Assembly (NCBI RefSeq): GCF_900215335.1
Contig: NZ_OCMT01000003.1
Location: 372,001 to 436,000, forward strand
DNA: 64,000 nt
Origin: Pedobacter xixiisoli
GTDB taxonomy: Bacteria > Bacteroidota > Bacteroidia > Sphingobacteriales > Sphingobacteriaceae
Reading direction: 5' to 3'
Shown: in pieces, positions 36,471 to 44,800 of the stretch
Layout: every line of letters starts with the position of its first letter
Position numbering within the stretch: position 1 is the first letter of the stretch
Notes under the pieces: model-generated
Databases searched by the model: none
What the model was told of the DNA's origin: nothing
The model's input: only the letters and a program-made list of their open reading frames with translations
Made by a program: the position numbers and the translations under genes

Positions 36471-36962
36471 TTACAACCTACAGGAGTAATCGGCCATTTT
36501 TAATGCGGTTATTGCTGCTTCATCTCCCTTGTTTCCGTGTTTGCCTCCTGCTCTATCAATAGCTTGCTGCTCATCATTGGTAGTTAATACCCCAAAAATT
36601 ACTGGCTTACTGTATTTGATGCCAACATTGGTAATACCTTGAGCAGCTGCATCGCAGATAAAATCAAAATGTTTTGTGTCACCTTGAATTACGCAGCCAA
36701 TACAGATTACTGCATCAATATCACTCATTTTATTTAGTAGTATATCTGCTGCGCCTGCAAGTTCAAAAGTGCCAGGTACGGTTAAAGAAAGAATATTTTC
36801 TTCACTTACTTCGTGTTTTATTAATGTATCAAATGCACCTTGGTAAAGTGCACCGGTTATTTTTGCATTCCACTCGGCTACAACAATTGCAATTTTAAAG
36901 TCTTTACCCGAAGGAATAGTAGTATGTGAAAAATCTGATAGATTTTTAAGATGTGTTGCCAT
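36471..36962 (-). CDS. ribH: 6,7-dimethyl-8-ribityllumazine synthase
   Basis: The penultimate enzyme of riboflavin synthesis: joins 5-amino-6-ribitylaminouracil and 3,4-dihydroxy-2-butanone 4-phosphate. The 163-residue product shows the substrate loops VAEWNAKIT (about 28-36) and PGTFELAGAA (about 63-72), and the catalytic His in GDTKHFDF (about 95). It usually forms large hollow capsids or pentamers. No other rib genes are nearby. A GGGGCGAAA repeat copy lies just upstream of the start. Confidence 0.95.
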   Translation of the reverse strand: MATHLKNLSDFSHTTIPSGKDFKIAIVVAEWNAKITGALYQGAFDTLIKHEVSEENILSLTVPGTFELAGAADILLNKMSDIDAVICIGCVIQGDTKHFDFICDAAAQGITNVGIKYSKPVIFGVLTTNDEQQAIDRAGGKHGNKGDEAAITALKMADYSCRL

Positions 36963-36975
36963 ATTTTTAAATGTT

Positions 36976-37000
36976 GGGGCGAAAAATCTTCGCCCGTAAG
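36976..37000. repeat. Dispersed GGGGCGAAA...CGCCC palindrome
   Basis: A GGGGCGAAAAATCTTCGCCC copy, 14 bases upstream of the ribH start. The family also occurs at 11478, 11590, 21646 and 47439. Confidence 0.6.
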
Positions 37001-37049
37001 AGAAATATTTATTTTGCGAAAATCCTTTCGACCTTATCTGTTATATAAG

Positions 37050-37076
37050 AAAGCCCCGGAATTTTCCGAGGCTTCT
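37050..37076 (-). terminator. Terminator of the TPR protein gene
   Basis: Stem AAGCCTCGGAA/TTCCGGGGCTT (minus strand, one G-U pair) followed by TTCTTA. Confidence 0.6.
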
Positions 37077-37096
37077 TTATCCATTTTATAGAAAAA

Positions 37097-37765
37097 TTAT
37101 TTTACCTGAGCTGCAACTCTAGCGATATAAGAATCAATCATTTGAGCTTCTTGGCTTTCAGGGAACTGGGTTTTTATTTTAGTATAAGCTTCTTCAGCAC
37201 CTTTTAAGTCTTTCAAAGTCTCGTTTACCAAACCTAATTTCTTAAGGAACATAGGAGAAGTAAATTTGTTGGTAGACTTATCAATTGCTTTTTTGTAATA
37301 AGTAGCAGCTTGTTTGTAGTCTTTTAACTCGCTATAAGCATCACCCAATAAACCTAAAGCTAAAGGATCTGCTACTGGGCTACCTGTTGCACTGTATTTA
37401 CTCAAAGCATCAACTGCTTTTTTGTATTCGCCTTTACGTAAGTAAATACCACCTAAGTATAAGTTAGCTAAGTTAGCTGATTTAGTATTTTCGTATTCTG
37501 CTGCAATTTTCTCCAAACCTGGGTAACCACCTTCGCCGTTAATTGCTTTGTTAGCTAAAGAGTCAACGCCTACAAATTGTTCAGCTTTGAACATTTGATT
37601 AGCTGCATCTTCGGATCTGTTTTTTAAATAAACACCTTGATACCAGATAAAAATTCCAACTAAAACGATGATAGCTACAGCTATAAAAGCTAAGCTCTTC
37701 GTGTTTTCTTGTATAAATGAACCTTTTTTAACTGGTTGTTCTGTTTGTTGCTCTGTTGAAGACAT
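37097..37765 (-). CDS. Tetratricopeptide repeat membrane protein (YfgM-like)
   Basis: A 222-residue protein with a cytoplasmic N-terminus (TEQQTEQPVKKGSF), one transmembrane helix (about 24-42) and a periplasmic TPR domain (about 80-215) built of repeats such as AATYYKKAIDKS. Architecture and order match the YfgM-type proteins that work with periplasmic chaperones at the translocon in E. coli; that role is not demonstrated here. The start at 37765 is chosen because it begins the conserved part, and a perfect -7 element (37790-37797) lies between it and an upstream ATG at 37807. Confidence 0.8.
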   Translation of the reverse strand: MSSTEQQTEQPVKKGSFIQENTKSLAFIAVAIIVLVGIFIWYQGVYLKNRSEDAANQMFKAEQFVGVDSLANKAINGEGGYPGLEKIAAEYENTKSANLANLYLGGIYLRKGEYKKAVDALSKYSATGSPVADPLALGLLGDAYSELKDYKQAATYYKKAIDKSTNKFTSPMFLKKLGLVNETLKDLKGAEEAYTKIKTQFPESQEAQMIDSYIARVAAQVK

Positions 37766-37789
37766 TTGTAGTTTAAAATTATAGGATTG

Positions 37790-37797
37790 CAAAAATA
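37790..37797 (-). promoter_or_regulatory. -7 element of the TPR protein gene
   Basis: TATTTTTG on the minus strand fits TAnnTTTG, 24 bases before the ATG at 37765. Confidence 0.5.
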
Positions 37798-38011
37798 CAT
37801 TTTTCATTCAAAGTATCAACTCTTTTTAAATCATTTAATTAAGGGAAGTTAAAAAAGGTAATCAGATGGAAACATAGGTTTTCTTTTCAAACTGTTTGCT
37901 TTGCCTTTCTATTTGTATTAAAATATCTCGTTATGATAGGGAATTAGCAGTTCTATATTTCTATGTGGTTAATAAATCTATGAGATGTGTAGGTGATGCT
38001 ATAAAAATGGG

Positions 38012-38019
38012 TAACTTTG
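38012..38019 (+). promoter_or_regulatory. -7 element of recF
   Basis: TAACTTTG, with 10 bases to the ATG; a leader of only a few bases is expected. Confidence 0.5.
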
Positions 38020-38029
38020 AAAGTCTGAT

Positions 38030-39133
38030 ATGTGGTTAAAAAATCTTACCCTTTTAAATTTTAAAAATTACAACGCTGCCGATTTGAGCTTCTCGAAAAC
38101 GGTAAATGCTTTCGTAGGTAATAATGGCGCAGGAAAAACCAATCTCCTCGATGCGATACATTACCTGTGTTTGTGCAAAAGTTATTTCAATCCGATAGAT
38201 AGTCAGCAGATAAAAACGGGCGAAGAATTATTTTTGGTGCAGGGTGATTTCGATAGAGATGATAAGAAAGAAAAAATCTCCTGTGGGTTGAAACGCAATC
38301 AGAAGAAATCTTTCAAACGAAATAAGAAGGAATATGATAAACTGGCAGACCACATTGGTTTGTTTCCAGTGGTGATGATTTCGCCTTACGATATCAACCT
38401 AATTATGGATGGAAGCGAAGAACGTCGTAAGTTTATTGATAATGTAATTTCGCAGACCGATAGTAGGTATCTTGATGAATTGATTGTTTACAACAGACAT
38501 CTCCTCAATAGAAATGCCCTATTGAAGCAAGTTGCTGCTACTAGGAAGCTGGATGTGGCTTTGCTTCAAATACTAGATGAGCAGTTAATTCACTCGGGAA
38601 ATGTGATTTTTGAAAAACGGAAACAGTTCTTGTTAGATTTTATTCCGTTATTTGATAAGCATTATCGTTTTTTAACAAATGAGGCTGAACAGGTTTCGCT
38701 AACTTATCATTCGCAACTAAATGAGCAAAGTTTTGAGAATCTACTCAGTCAATCTATAGAAAAAGACAGATTGTTAGAGCGTACCACAACGGGTATCCAT
38801 AAGGATGAGTTACAATTTGAAATTGCGGGAATGCCCATGAAAAAATTCGGTTCGCAAGGACAGCAAAAATCTTTCTTAATTGCGTTGAAATTAGCTCAAT
38901 ACAGCTATCTGCAGAAGTTCAAGAGTTTTAAACCCTTGTTATTGCTCGACGATATATTTGATAAGTTAGATAATCATCGTGTTCATAAACTAATGGAAAT
39001 GGTTTCGCATCAAGATTTTGGGCAGATTTTTATAACAGATGCAAATAAGAGTAGAGTAGAGGCAGTTTTCAATGAAATTGCGGTAGAAATAAATTTGTTT
39101 GAAGTTAATGATGGAGGAGTAAGCAATGCGTAA
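38030..39133 (+). CDS. recF: DNA replication and repair protein RecF
   Basis: An ABC-type SMC-like ATPase that loads RecA at gaps with RecO and RecR. The 367-residue product has Walker A GNNGAGKTN (about 30-38), the RecF signature region SPYDINLIMDGSEERRKFID (about 120-139), the ABC signature-like FGSQGQQKSF, and Walker B LLLLDDIFDKLD (about 305-316). The downstream DUF721 gene overlaps its end by 8 bases. The gene is not linked to dnaA or dnaN here, unlike in many other phyla. Confidence 0.96.
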   Translation: MWLKNLTLLNFKNYNAADLSFSKTVNAFVGNNGAGKTNLLDAIHYLCLCKSYFNPIDSQQIKTGEELFLVQGDFDRDDKKEKISCGLKRNQKKSFKRNKKEYDKLADHIGLFPVVMISPYDINLIMDGSEERRKFIDNVISQTDSRYLDELIVYNRHLLNRNALLKQVAATRKLDVALLQILDEQLIHSGNVIFEKRKQFLLDFIPLFDKHYRFLTNEAEQVSLTYHSQLNEQSFENLLSQSIEKDRLLERTTTGIHKDELQFEIAGMPMKKFGSQGQQKSFLIALKLAQYSYLQKFKSFKPLLLLDDIFDKLDNHRVHKLMEMVSHQDFGQIFITDANKSRVEAVFNEIAVEINLFEVNDGGVSNA

Positions 39134-39416
39134 GCCAAATGATATCACACTAAAACAGGCGATAGATAAACTCCTGAATCATTACAAACTTCGTGGTAAA
39201 TTTGACGAAACTGGTATTGTTGCTATGTGGCCAGAGATTATGGGTAGTGCGGTAGCTAATAGAACCAAGCAGATTTATATCCACCAAAAGAAACTATTTG
39301 TTAGAATAGAATCTTCGGTGGTTAAAAATGAATTGCTTATCGTAAAAAGCGCTATCGTTGATAAATTAAACGAGAGATCTGGCTCTAAGGTAATTACCGA
39401 TATTGTTTTTTTGTAG
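39126..39416 (+). CDS. DUF721 (DciA-like) protein
   Basis: A 96-residue protein of the DUF721 family, which includes DciA, the loader of replicative helicase DnaB in bacteria lacking DnaC/DnaI. Visible: the N-terminal DITLKQAIDKLLNHY helix, VAMWPEIMGSAVANRTKQIY and LFVRIESSVVKNEL. Overlapping recF by 8 bases, it is translationally coupled, which fits a replication role. The function is inferred from the family; it covers only the core domain, with no long N-terminal extension. Confidence 0.85.
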   Translation: MRKPNDITLKQAIDKLLNHYKLRGKFDETGIVAMWPEIMGSAVANRTKQIYIHQKKLFVRIESSVVKNELLIVKSAIVDKLNERSGSKVITDIVFL

Positions 39417-39593
39417 TTAATCCTTTCTGCCGCCAAATAATTTCGCAAACAGCCAAATTACAATGGCAATAACGACTACCACAAGGATAACTCCAGTCCA
39501 CATACCGGCTTTAAAAATTCCTTCGACTAATTCGCAGCTACTAAGTGTAGTTACCAATAATGCGACAAGCGCTAGGGGCATCAATTTTTTCAT
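39417..39593 (-). CDS. Small membrane lipoprotein-like protein, 58 residues
   Basis: From ATG at 39593: a signal-like hydrophobic stretch with a lipobox-like LSSC (Cys20), a short spacer ELVEGIFKAG, then a single transmembrane helix of Val/Ile (about 33-49) and a basic end (FGGRKD). Such short proteins are common in Bacteroidota and are sometimes mislabelled as phosphatidate cytidylyltransferase. Function unknown. It ends immediately next to the stop of the convergent DUF721 gene. A longer start at 39632 is possible but would spoil the signal sequence. Confidence 0.7.
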   Translation of the reverse strand: MKKLMPLALVALLVTTLSSCELVEGIFKAGMWTGVILVVVVIAIVIWLFAKLFGGRKD

Positions 39594-39747
39594 CTGTTCA
39601 GAATTTGTTTTTAAAGGTGATGAAGCTACCAAGGTTTTGTAATGTATAATTAGTTACCCGTGGCGGTTTCCTATCTGTAAATTTTGATAACCTAACAGCA
39701 AAATAAGGAAAAAGGTTTGCGGAAATATATTTTGATGCTCATAAAAA

Positions 39748-39779
39748 AGGCTTACGAAGTTCTGAAACCTCGTAAGCCT
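39748..39779 (-). terminator. Terminator of the FKBP gene
   Basis: Stem AGGCTTACGAGG/CTTCGTAAGCCT (minus strand) followed by a T-run; 29 bases beyond the stop. Confidence 0.8.
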
Positions 39780-39807
39780 AATCATTATCTGCAATTGCTA
39801 TGAGCTG

Positions 39808-40587
39808 CTATTGCGCTTTATCCTTCTCGCCAACCTTAATTAGTTCAACTTCAAAAATTAAAGTGCTATAAGGAGGAATATCCTGTCCTGCACCCCTTGA
39901 GCCATAGGCTAATTTGTAGGGGATAAAAAATCTATATTTTCCACCTTCTTTCATCAACGCTACTCCTTCAGTCCAGCCTGGGATAACCTGATTTAAACCA
40001 AAAGAAGTAGGTTCGTTTCTTTTGTAAGAACTATCGAACTCTTTCCCATTTAATAGCATGCCTTTATAATGTACGGTAACTTGATCTGTAGCTTTTGGCT
40101 GTACACCAGTTCCTTCGGTAATTACTTCGTATTGCAAACCACTAGCGGTTGTTTTAATGCCAGCTTTAGTTTTGTTTTGAGCTAGAAAAGCTTCACCTTC
40201 TTTAATTGTAGGCTCAAATTTCGACTTGTCTTTCTCTTCGCGAACCTTGCTTAAGCTTTCGAACAAACTGTTGATGGCACTTTGCGAAACCTGCTCGGTC
40301 ATTAGTGGTTTAGCATCTTTGTTAAAGGCATCCTTTAAGCCTTTGGTTAATAGGTCGTAATTTAAACTTTCTAATCCGCCAGCTTTTAAATTACTAGCCA
40401 TAGCTAAGCCAAAAGCATAACTGGCAGAGTCTAATTTAGTTTTGAAAACAACTGGTTTCGCAACAGGTTTAGCTGCTGTTTTTTTTGTTGGAACCGCTTT
40501 TTTAGTGATGGTAGTTTTAGGTTTGGTTTGTGCTGTAGCGTTAAAAATAGCTGCAGAAGCTAATGCTATAAAAAATATTTTCTTCAT
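39808..40587 (-). CDS. FKBP-type peptidyl-prolyl cis-trans isomerase, exported
   Basis: A 259-residue FkpA/Mip-like folding catalyst: signal peptide (about 1-19), a Lys/Thr/Pro-rich linker (about 20-48), an FKBP_N dimerisation domain (about 50-145, SYAFGLAMASNL) and the FKBP domain (about 160-255, VTVHYKGMLLNGKEFDSSY, FIPYKLAYGSRG, PPYSTLIFEVELI). It assists folding in the periplasm. The window also codes for a second, lipidated FKBP at 42530. Confidence 0.93.
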   Translation of the reverse strand: MKKIFFIALASAAIFNATAQTKPKTTITKKAVPTKKTAAKPVAKPVVFKTKLDSASYAFGLAMASNLKAGGLESLNYDLLTKGLKDAFNKDAKPLMTEQVSQSAINSLFESLSKVREEKDKSKFEPTIKEGEAFLAQNKTKAGIKTTASGLQYEVITEGTGVQPKATDQVTVHYKGMLLNGKEFDSSYKRNEPTSFGLNQVIPGWTEGVALMKEGGKYRFFIPYKLAYGSRGAGQDIPPYSTLIFEVELIKVGEKDKAQ

Positions 40588-40622
40588 TATTTATGTTAAA
40601 AGGCGAAATATACAACAAAAAA

Positions 40623-40646
40623 ATAAGCACCCGAAAGAGTGCTTAT
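40623..40646 (-). terminator. Terminator of ndk
   Basis: Perfect 8-bp stem ATAAGCAC/GTGCTTAT followed by seven T on the minus strand. Confidence 0.8.
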
Positions 40647-40704
40647 CTATACTTTAATCGTTTTTAGAATATATTTTTCTAGAAACGTTCTCTAAAAATG
40701 TTTT

Positions 40705-41124
40705 CTAGAAACGCTCGTCTGCCGAGAAGAAGAAATCACCTTCAATTTGAGCATTCTCATCAGAATCAGATCCGTGAACAGCATTAGCATCAATTGACTT
40801 AGCATATTTCTGGCGGATAGTTCCTTCAGCAGCTTCAGCTGGGTTAGTAGCACCAATTAAGTTTCTGAATTCTTCAATTGCGTTATCTTTTTCTAAGATT
40901 GCAGCAACGATAGGACCAGAAGACATAAAGCTTACCAAGTCGTTATAGAAAGGGCGCTCTTTGTGCACAGCGTAAAATTCGCCAGCTTTTTCAGCAGAAA
41001 GTTTAGTGTATTTTAAAGCGATGATTTTGAAACCAGCTTTAGTGATATCATTTACGATTGAACCGATGTGGCCATTAGCAACAGCATCAGGCTTAATCAT
41101 GGTGAAAGTTCTATTTGTGCTCAT
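40705..41124 (-). CDS. ndk: Nucleoside diphosphate kinase
   Basis: Transfers the terminal phosphate of ATP to other nucleoside diphosphates through a phospho-His. The 139-residue product shows [13 protein letters not shown] (about 8-20) and the active-site NAVHGSDS (His at about 115), with the family's ending in FFFSADERF. Just past the stop, at 40671-40690, the last bases of the gene (GAACGTTTCTAG on the minus strand) recur, a small duplication of the 3' end. A -7 element TACTTTTG lies 18 bases upstream. Confidence 0.96.
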   Translation of the reverse strand: MSTNRTFTMIKPDAVANGHIGSIVNDITKAGFKIIALKYTKLSAEKAGEFYAVHKERPFYNDLVSFMSSGPIVAAILEKDNAIEEFRNLIGATNPAEAAEGTIRQKYAKSIDANAVHGSDSDENAQIEGDFFFSADERF

Positions 41125-41141
41125 TTTTTATAAATTTTTTG

Positions 41142-41149
41142 CAAAAGTA
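41142..41149 (-). promoter_or_regulatory. -7 element of ndk
   Basis: TACTTTTG on the minus strand fits TAnnTTTG; 17 bases separate it from the ATG. Confidence 0.5.
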
Positions 41150-41425
41150 CGATTATCGACTTAAATAATTGAGTGTGAAGTAAGAAAACTTCTAAACGTG
41201 GTTAGAATAACAATGCTCGATGAACTTTTGTTCCGATAGGCCTGCTTTCCGCTACAATCAGGTTTGATTTACAACGGATGGCATGGTTTGCAAAAACCTT
41301 TCAACATTCCAATCCCGAACAGTTGGGATTTAGCTAAGCTCAGCAACAAATCAATCCATCAACTAAACAATTAACCAAATCAAACAGTTAACCAATAAAT
41401 CACTAACTTCGCCACTTATATAATT
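41150..41425. other. Intergenic region between ndk and nrnA with repeat fragments
   Basis: No gene. Contains fragments seen in other gaps (CTTTCCGCTACAATC near 41246 and AATCCCGAACAGTTGGGATT near 41311). A near-consensus TAACTTCG at 41404-41411 is the likely nrnA -7 element. Confidence 0.45.
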
Positions 41426-42436
41426 ATGATATCAGTTCCCGAACTTAAGAAACTACTTTCTACGCCTCAGCAAATTGTAATTACCACGCACCATAAGCCC
41501 GACGGCGATGCGATGGGTTCTTCGCTAGGTTTATATGCCTATTTAATCCAAAAAGGACATCACGTTAGTTTAATTACGCCAACAGATTATCCAGAGTTTT
41601 TGCACTGGTTGCCCAACAATTCGGATGTAATTATCTATACTGAGCAGGTAGAAAAATCAATCCAATTGGTTAACGAAGCGGCTTTGATTTTCTGCTTAGA
41701 TTTCAACACCTTGAGTCGTATTAACGAATTGGGCGAGCACATTAGAAATACTACTGCAATAAAATTGATGATCGACCATCACTTAGAGCCAGAAGATTTT
41801 GATGATTATCGTCATTGGGATATCAATGCTTGTGCTGCCGCTCAGCTGGTTTATGATTTCATTGTTAATGTGATGGAAGAGCCAGAGAAAGTGAATAAAG
41901 ATGTGGCTACTTGTTTGTACACAGGTATTATGACAGATTCGGGTTCATTCCGTTTCCCGTCAGCAACATCTACCGTTTATCGTATCGGAGCCGATTTGAT
42001 TGACTTAGGTGCTGAACATTGGCGTATCCACCAATTGGTGTATGACAATGTTTCTGAGAACAGGTTAAAGTTTTTAGGCTATTGCCTATCAAGTAAATTA
42101 GAAATTTTAAGAGAGTATAATACAGCTATTATCAGCGCTACCAAAGAAGAACTGCAAAAATATAACATCGTAACTGGCGATACAGAAGGTATTGTGAATT
42201 ACGCACTTTCTATCAATGGAATAAAGTTAGCTGCCTTTATCATAGAAAGAACTGATAGAGTTAAATTGTCGTTACGTTCTACGGGAGACTTTCCTGCTAA
42301 CGAGATCTGTAAGAAATATTTCCAAGGTGGTGGCCATAGAAATGCTGCAGGTGGCGCTTCTGATAAGAATTTGGAAGAAACCATTGCAGATTTTAAAGCT
42401 ATTTTACCAGAGTATAAAACCCAACTACTACAATAG
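41426..42436 (+). CDS. nrnA: DHH-family oligoribonuclease / pAp phosphatase NrnA
   Basis: Degrades short RNA and converts 3'-phosphoadenosine 5'-phosphate to AMP. At 336 residues it has the DHH domain (THHKPDGDAMGSS about 21-33, FCLDFN, the LMIDHH motif about 115-120) and the C-terminal DHHA1 domain with GGGHRNAAGG (about 302-311). Members replace Orn in many bacteria. It is followed 93 bases later by the FKBP lipoprotein gene on the same strand. Confidence 0.93.
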   Translation: MISVPELKKLLSTPQQIVITTHHKPDGDAMGSSLGLYAYLIQKGHHVSLITPTDYPEFLHWLPNNSDVIIYTEQVEKSIQLVNEAALIFCLDFNTLSRINELGEHIRNTTAIKLMIDHHLEPEDFDDYRHWDINACAAAQLVYDFIVNVMEEPEKVNKDVATCLYTGIMTDSGSFRFPSATSTVYRIGADLIDLGAEHWRIHQLVYDNVSENRLKFLGYCLSSKLEILREYNTAIISATKEELQKYNIVTGDTEGIVNYALSINGIKLAAFIIERTDRVKLSLRSTGDFPANEICKKYFQGGGHRNAAGGASDKNLEETIADFKAILPEYKTQLLQ

Positions 42437-42529
42437 TTTAGAAATTAAAAATAAAATATTAGAAATAGAATAAAGCTAGTTAACTTAGCGGGCTTTAAAA
42501 AAGAAATAAAAAGACAATTAAATAAATAA

Positions 42530-43549
42530 ATGAAAAAAAGTTTAGTAATTCTGTTTGCTGCTACATTAGGTTTAGCTGCTTGTAACACAGAGAAAAAAGG
42601 ACCAGGTGGTTTATTGTATAAAATCCACAAAGATGGCGGTAGCAAAGATAAAATTAAAGAAGGTGATATCGTAAAATTGAACTTCATCCAAAAAAATGAG
42701 AAAGATTCAATCTTAGGTAGTACCTACGATAATGACCAAGCGCAAGTTTTTCCGGTAGGTAAAAAACAATACGCTGGTGATATGCAAGATGTATTAACCC
42801 TTTTCGGAGAAGGCGATAGTGCTACTTTCAAAATCAATTTGGATACCATGGCTGCACAAACTAAACAGCCTAAACCAGAGCAGTTCAAAAACGATAAATA
42901 CATTGTTTTCACTGTAAAAGTTGAGAAAGTATTCAAAAAAGGTCCAAAAGAAGACGATGCTACTTTCCAAAAACGTGCTAGCGATTTCTTCCAAGCAGAT
43001 TTTAAAGCTGATATGGATAAAAAGAAAACTGCTGAGCCAGCAAAAATCAAAGCTTACGTTGAGGATAATAACTTAAAAGTGCAAACTTCTGCAAGTGGTT
43101 TACAGTATGTGATTGAGAAACCAGGAGATGCGGCAAGAGCTGTAGAAGGTGACACAGTAAATGTAAACTACACTGGTAGATTCACTAAAAAAGGTGATGA
43201 TAAAAAATACAAAGTTTTCGATACTAGCGACGAGAAAATTGCTAAGGAAGCTAAAGTTCACCAACCAGGAAGACCTTATGGTCCAACTAAAATGGTAATC
43301 GGTAGCACTGTTCCAGGTTTCACTGAGGCTTTAAAATTAGTAGGAAAAGGTGGTAAAATCACTGCTATTATCCCTTCTAAATTAGGTTACGGTGAGCAAG
43401 GTGGTGGTCCAATCGCTCCTTATAGCCCATTGGTATTCGAAATCGAAATTATTGATATCATTAAACCAAAAGCAGGTGCTGCTCCAGCTGCAGCAACTCC
43501 AGTAGCTCCGGCTGCAGGTCACTCTGCAAACGATGGTCATAACCACTAA
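42530..43549 (+). CDS. FKBP-type peptidyl-prolyl isomerase lipoprotein with two FKBP-like regions
   Basis: A 339-residue lipoprotein with lipobox LAAC (Cys18). A degenerate first FKBP-like region (about 25-130, EGDIVKLNFIQKNEKDSILG) is followed by a helical linker (about 135-175) and a clear FKBP domain (about 180-308, GDTVNVNYTGRF, IPSKLGYGEQGGGPIAPYSP). The tail (about 313-339) is Ala/Pro-rich and ends in HSANDGHNH, a possible metal-binding or flexible end. It probably sits in the outer or inner membrane and helps fold exported proteins. Confidence 0.9.
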   Translation: MKKSLVILFAATLGLAACNTEKKGPGGLLYKIHKDGGSKDKIKEGDIVKLNFIQKNEKDSILGSTYDNDQAQVFPVGKKQYAGDMQDVLTLFGEGDSATFKINLDTMAAQTKQPKPEQFKNDKYIVFTVKVEKVFKKGPKEDDATFQKRASDFFQADFKADMDKKKTAEPAKIKAYVEDNNLKVQTSASGLQYVIEKPGDAARAVEGDTVNVNYTGRFTKKGDDKKYKVFDTSDEKIAKEAKVHQPGRPYGPTKMVIGSTVPGFTEALKLVGKGGKITAIIPSKLGYGEQGGGPIAPYSPLVFEIEIIDIIKPKAGAAPAAATPVAPAAGHSANDGHNH

Positions 43550-43568
43550 TCAAAATACTTAATTTGTA

Positions 43569-43593
43569 AAAGCCATTCGCCTAGCGGATGGCT
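43569..43593 (+). terminator. Terminator after the FKBP lipoprotein gene
   Basis: AAGCCAT...ATGGCTT stem followed by seven T. Confidence 0.75.
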
Positions 43594-43645
43594 TTTTTTA
43601 TGCCGTTTTCTCCCAATAAACTAAACAACAAACCAACCAAACAAC

Positions 43646-43653
43646 TAACTTTG
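43646..43653 (+). promoter_or_regulatory. -7 element of the tatD-like gene, leaderless geometry
   Basis: TAACTTTG with 4 bases to the ATG at 43658, the same spacing as at lipA. Confidence 0.55.
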
Positions 43654-43657
43654 CATC

Positions 43658-44425
43658 ATGTTATTTACCGATACCCATACCCATCAATACTACGAGAAGG
43701 ATTTAGAAAAAAGAGCAGAGCAAATGCAACGCTGCTTTGATAATGGTGTAAAACGATTGTTTTTACCTAACGTAGACGTCGCTTCTATCGCCATGATTGA
43801 TGAAATGGTTAAAAGCTATCCTGACAACTGTTTTGCTATGGCAGGCTTGCATCCTTGCGATGTGAAGGAAGATTACCAATCGGTTTTAGAAGCAATCTAT
43901 AACAGCATAGCTGATAGAAAAATTTACGCGATAGGCGAAATTGGTATCGATTTGTATTGGGATAAAACCACATTGGCTATTCAACAAGATGCTTTCAAGC
44001 AACAAATAGAATGGGCTAAACAACTTGATTTGCCTTTTGTAATCCATTGTCGGGAAGCTTTTGATGAAGTTTTTGAAGTACTAGATGAGATGAAGCACGA
44101 TAAAATGAGAGGCATCTTTCATTGCTTTACAGGTAACGTTGAACAGGGCAGAAGAGCAATCGATTTGGGTTTTTACTTAGGTATTGGCGGTGTAGTTACC
44201 TATAAAAAATCAGGTTTGGATTTGGTGCTGTCTGACATTCCTTTAGAGCATATCGTTTTAGAAACAGATTCTCCTTATTTAGCGCCAGTGCCATTTAGAG
44301 GGAAGCCAAATGAGAGCAGTTACTTGTTGCACGTAGCACAGAAAGTGGCAGATATCTATGTAATGGATCTTGAAGAAATAGCTGAAGTTACTACTGAAAA
44401 TTCAAGAAAGATTTTTGGGGTTTAA
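43658..44425 (+). CDS. TatD family metal-dependent hydrolase
   Basis: A 255-residue TIM-barrel hydrolase. TatD proteins bind two metals and have 3'-5' exonuclease or deoxyribonuclease activity; some also process D-aminoacyl-tRNA. Metal residues are visible in DTHTHQYY (about 5-12), GEIGIDLYWD (about 92-101), VIHCREAFDE, HCFTGN and the C-terminal ETDSPYLAP (about 205-213). Single gene with a leaderless-type promoter. Confidence 0.92.
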   Translation: MLFTDTHTHQYYEKDLEKRAEQMQRCFDNGVKRLFLPNVDVASIAMIDEMVKSYPDNCFAMAGLHPCDVKEDYQSVLEAIYNSIADRKIYAIGEIGIDLYWDKTTLAIQQDAFKQQIEWAKQLDLPFVIHCREAFDEVFEVLDEMKHDKMRGIFHCFTGNVEQGRRAIDLGFYLGIGGVVTYKKSGLDLVLSDIPLEHIVLETDSPYLAPVPFRGKPNESSYLLHVAQKVADIYVMDLEEIAEVTTENSRKIFGV

Positions 44426-44435
44426 TCTTTGGCTG

Positions 44436-44650
44436 AACCACAAAGGTACTAAGGCCACAAAGTTTTTAGTATTAAATTTTTACATCAACAGTAAGGTATA
44501 GAGAATACCGCATGTAACAAGCTAATGAATAAATCTAATAAAATAGATTTCTTGTGCCTCGAAATGACAGGCCGTTATAGGATTTAGTGAAATACTAAGC
44601 AATTTAAAGAGGGAAATAACGTCCTTTGTGTTCTTCGTGTCTTGGTGGTT
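44436..44650. repeat. 215-bp element with degenerate ~27-bp terminal inverted repeats
   Basis: Ends AACCACAAAGGTACTAAGGC... (44436-44462) and its inverted counterpart (44624-44650) share the AACCAC, AAG and CACAAAG blocks. It fills most of the 375-bp gap between the tatD and ansA genes and contains no gene. Similar in size and design to 4029-4240. Confidence 0.5.
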
Positions 44651-44800
44651 ACAGATTTTCAGACAAAATGCCATTTTCATTTATATATTTCTTAATCTAT
44701 TGCCCAAATGGTTAATTATTTGCTAAATCTTTGTGAAATTGTAAAAAGCTGTGGGATTGTTACTTAATTTGTAACCAGAACCCAAAGCTGTACTTTTTTA

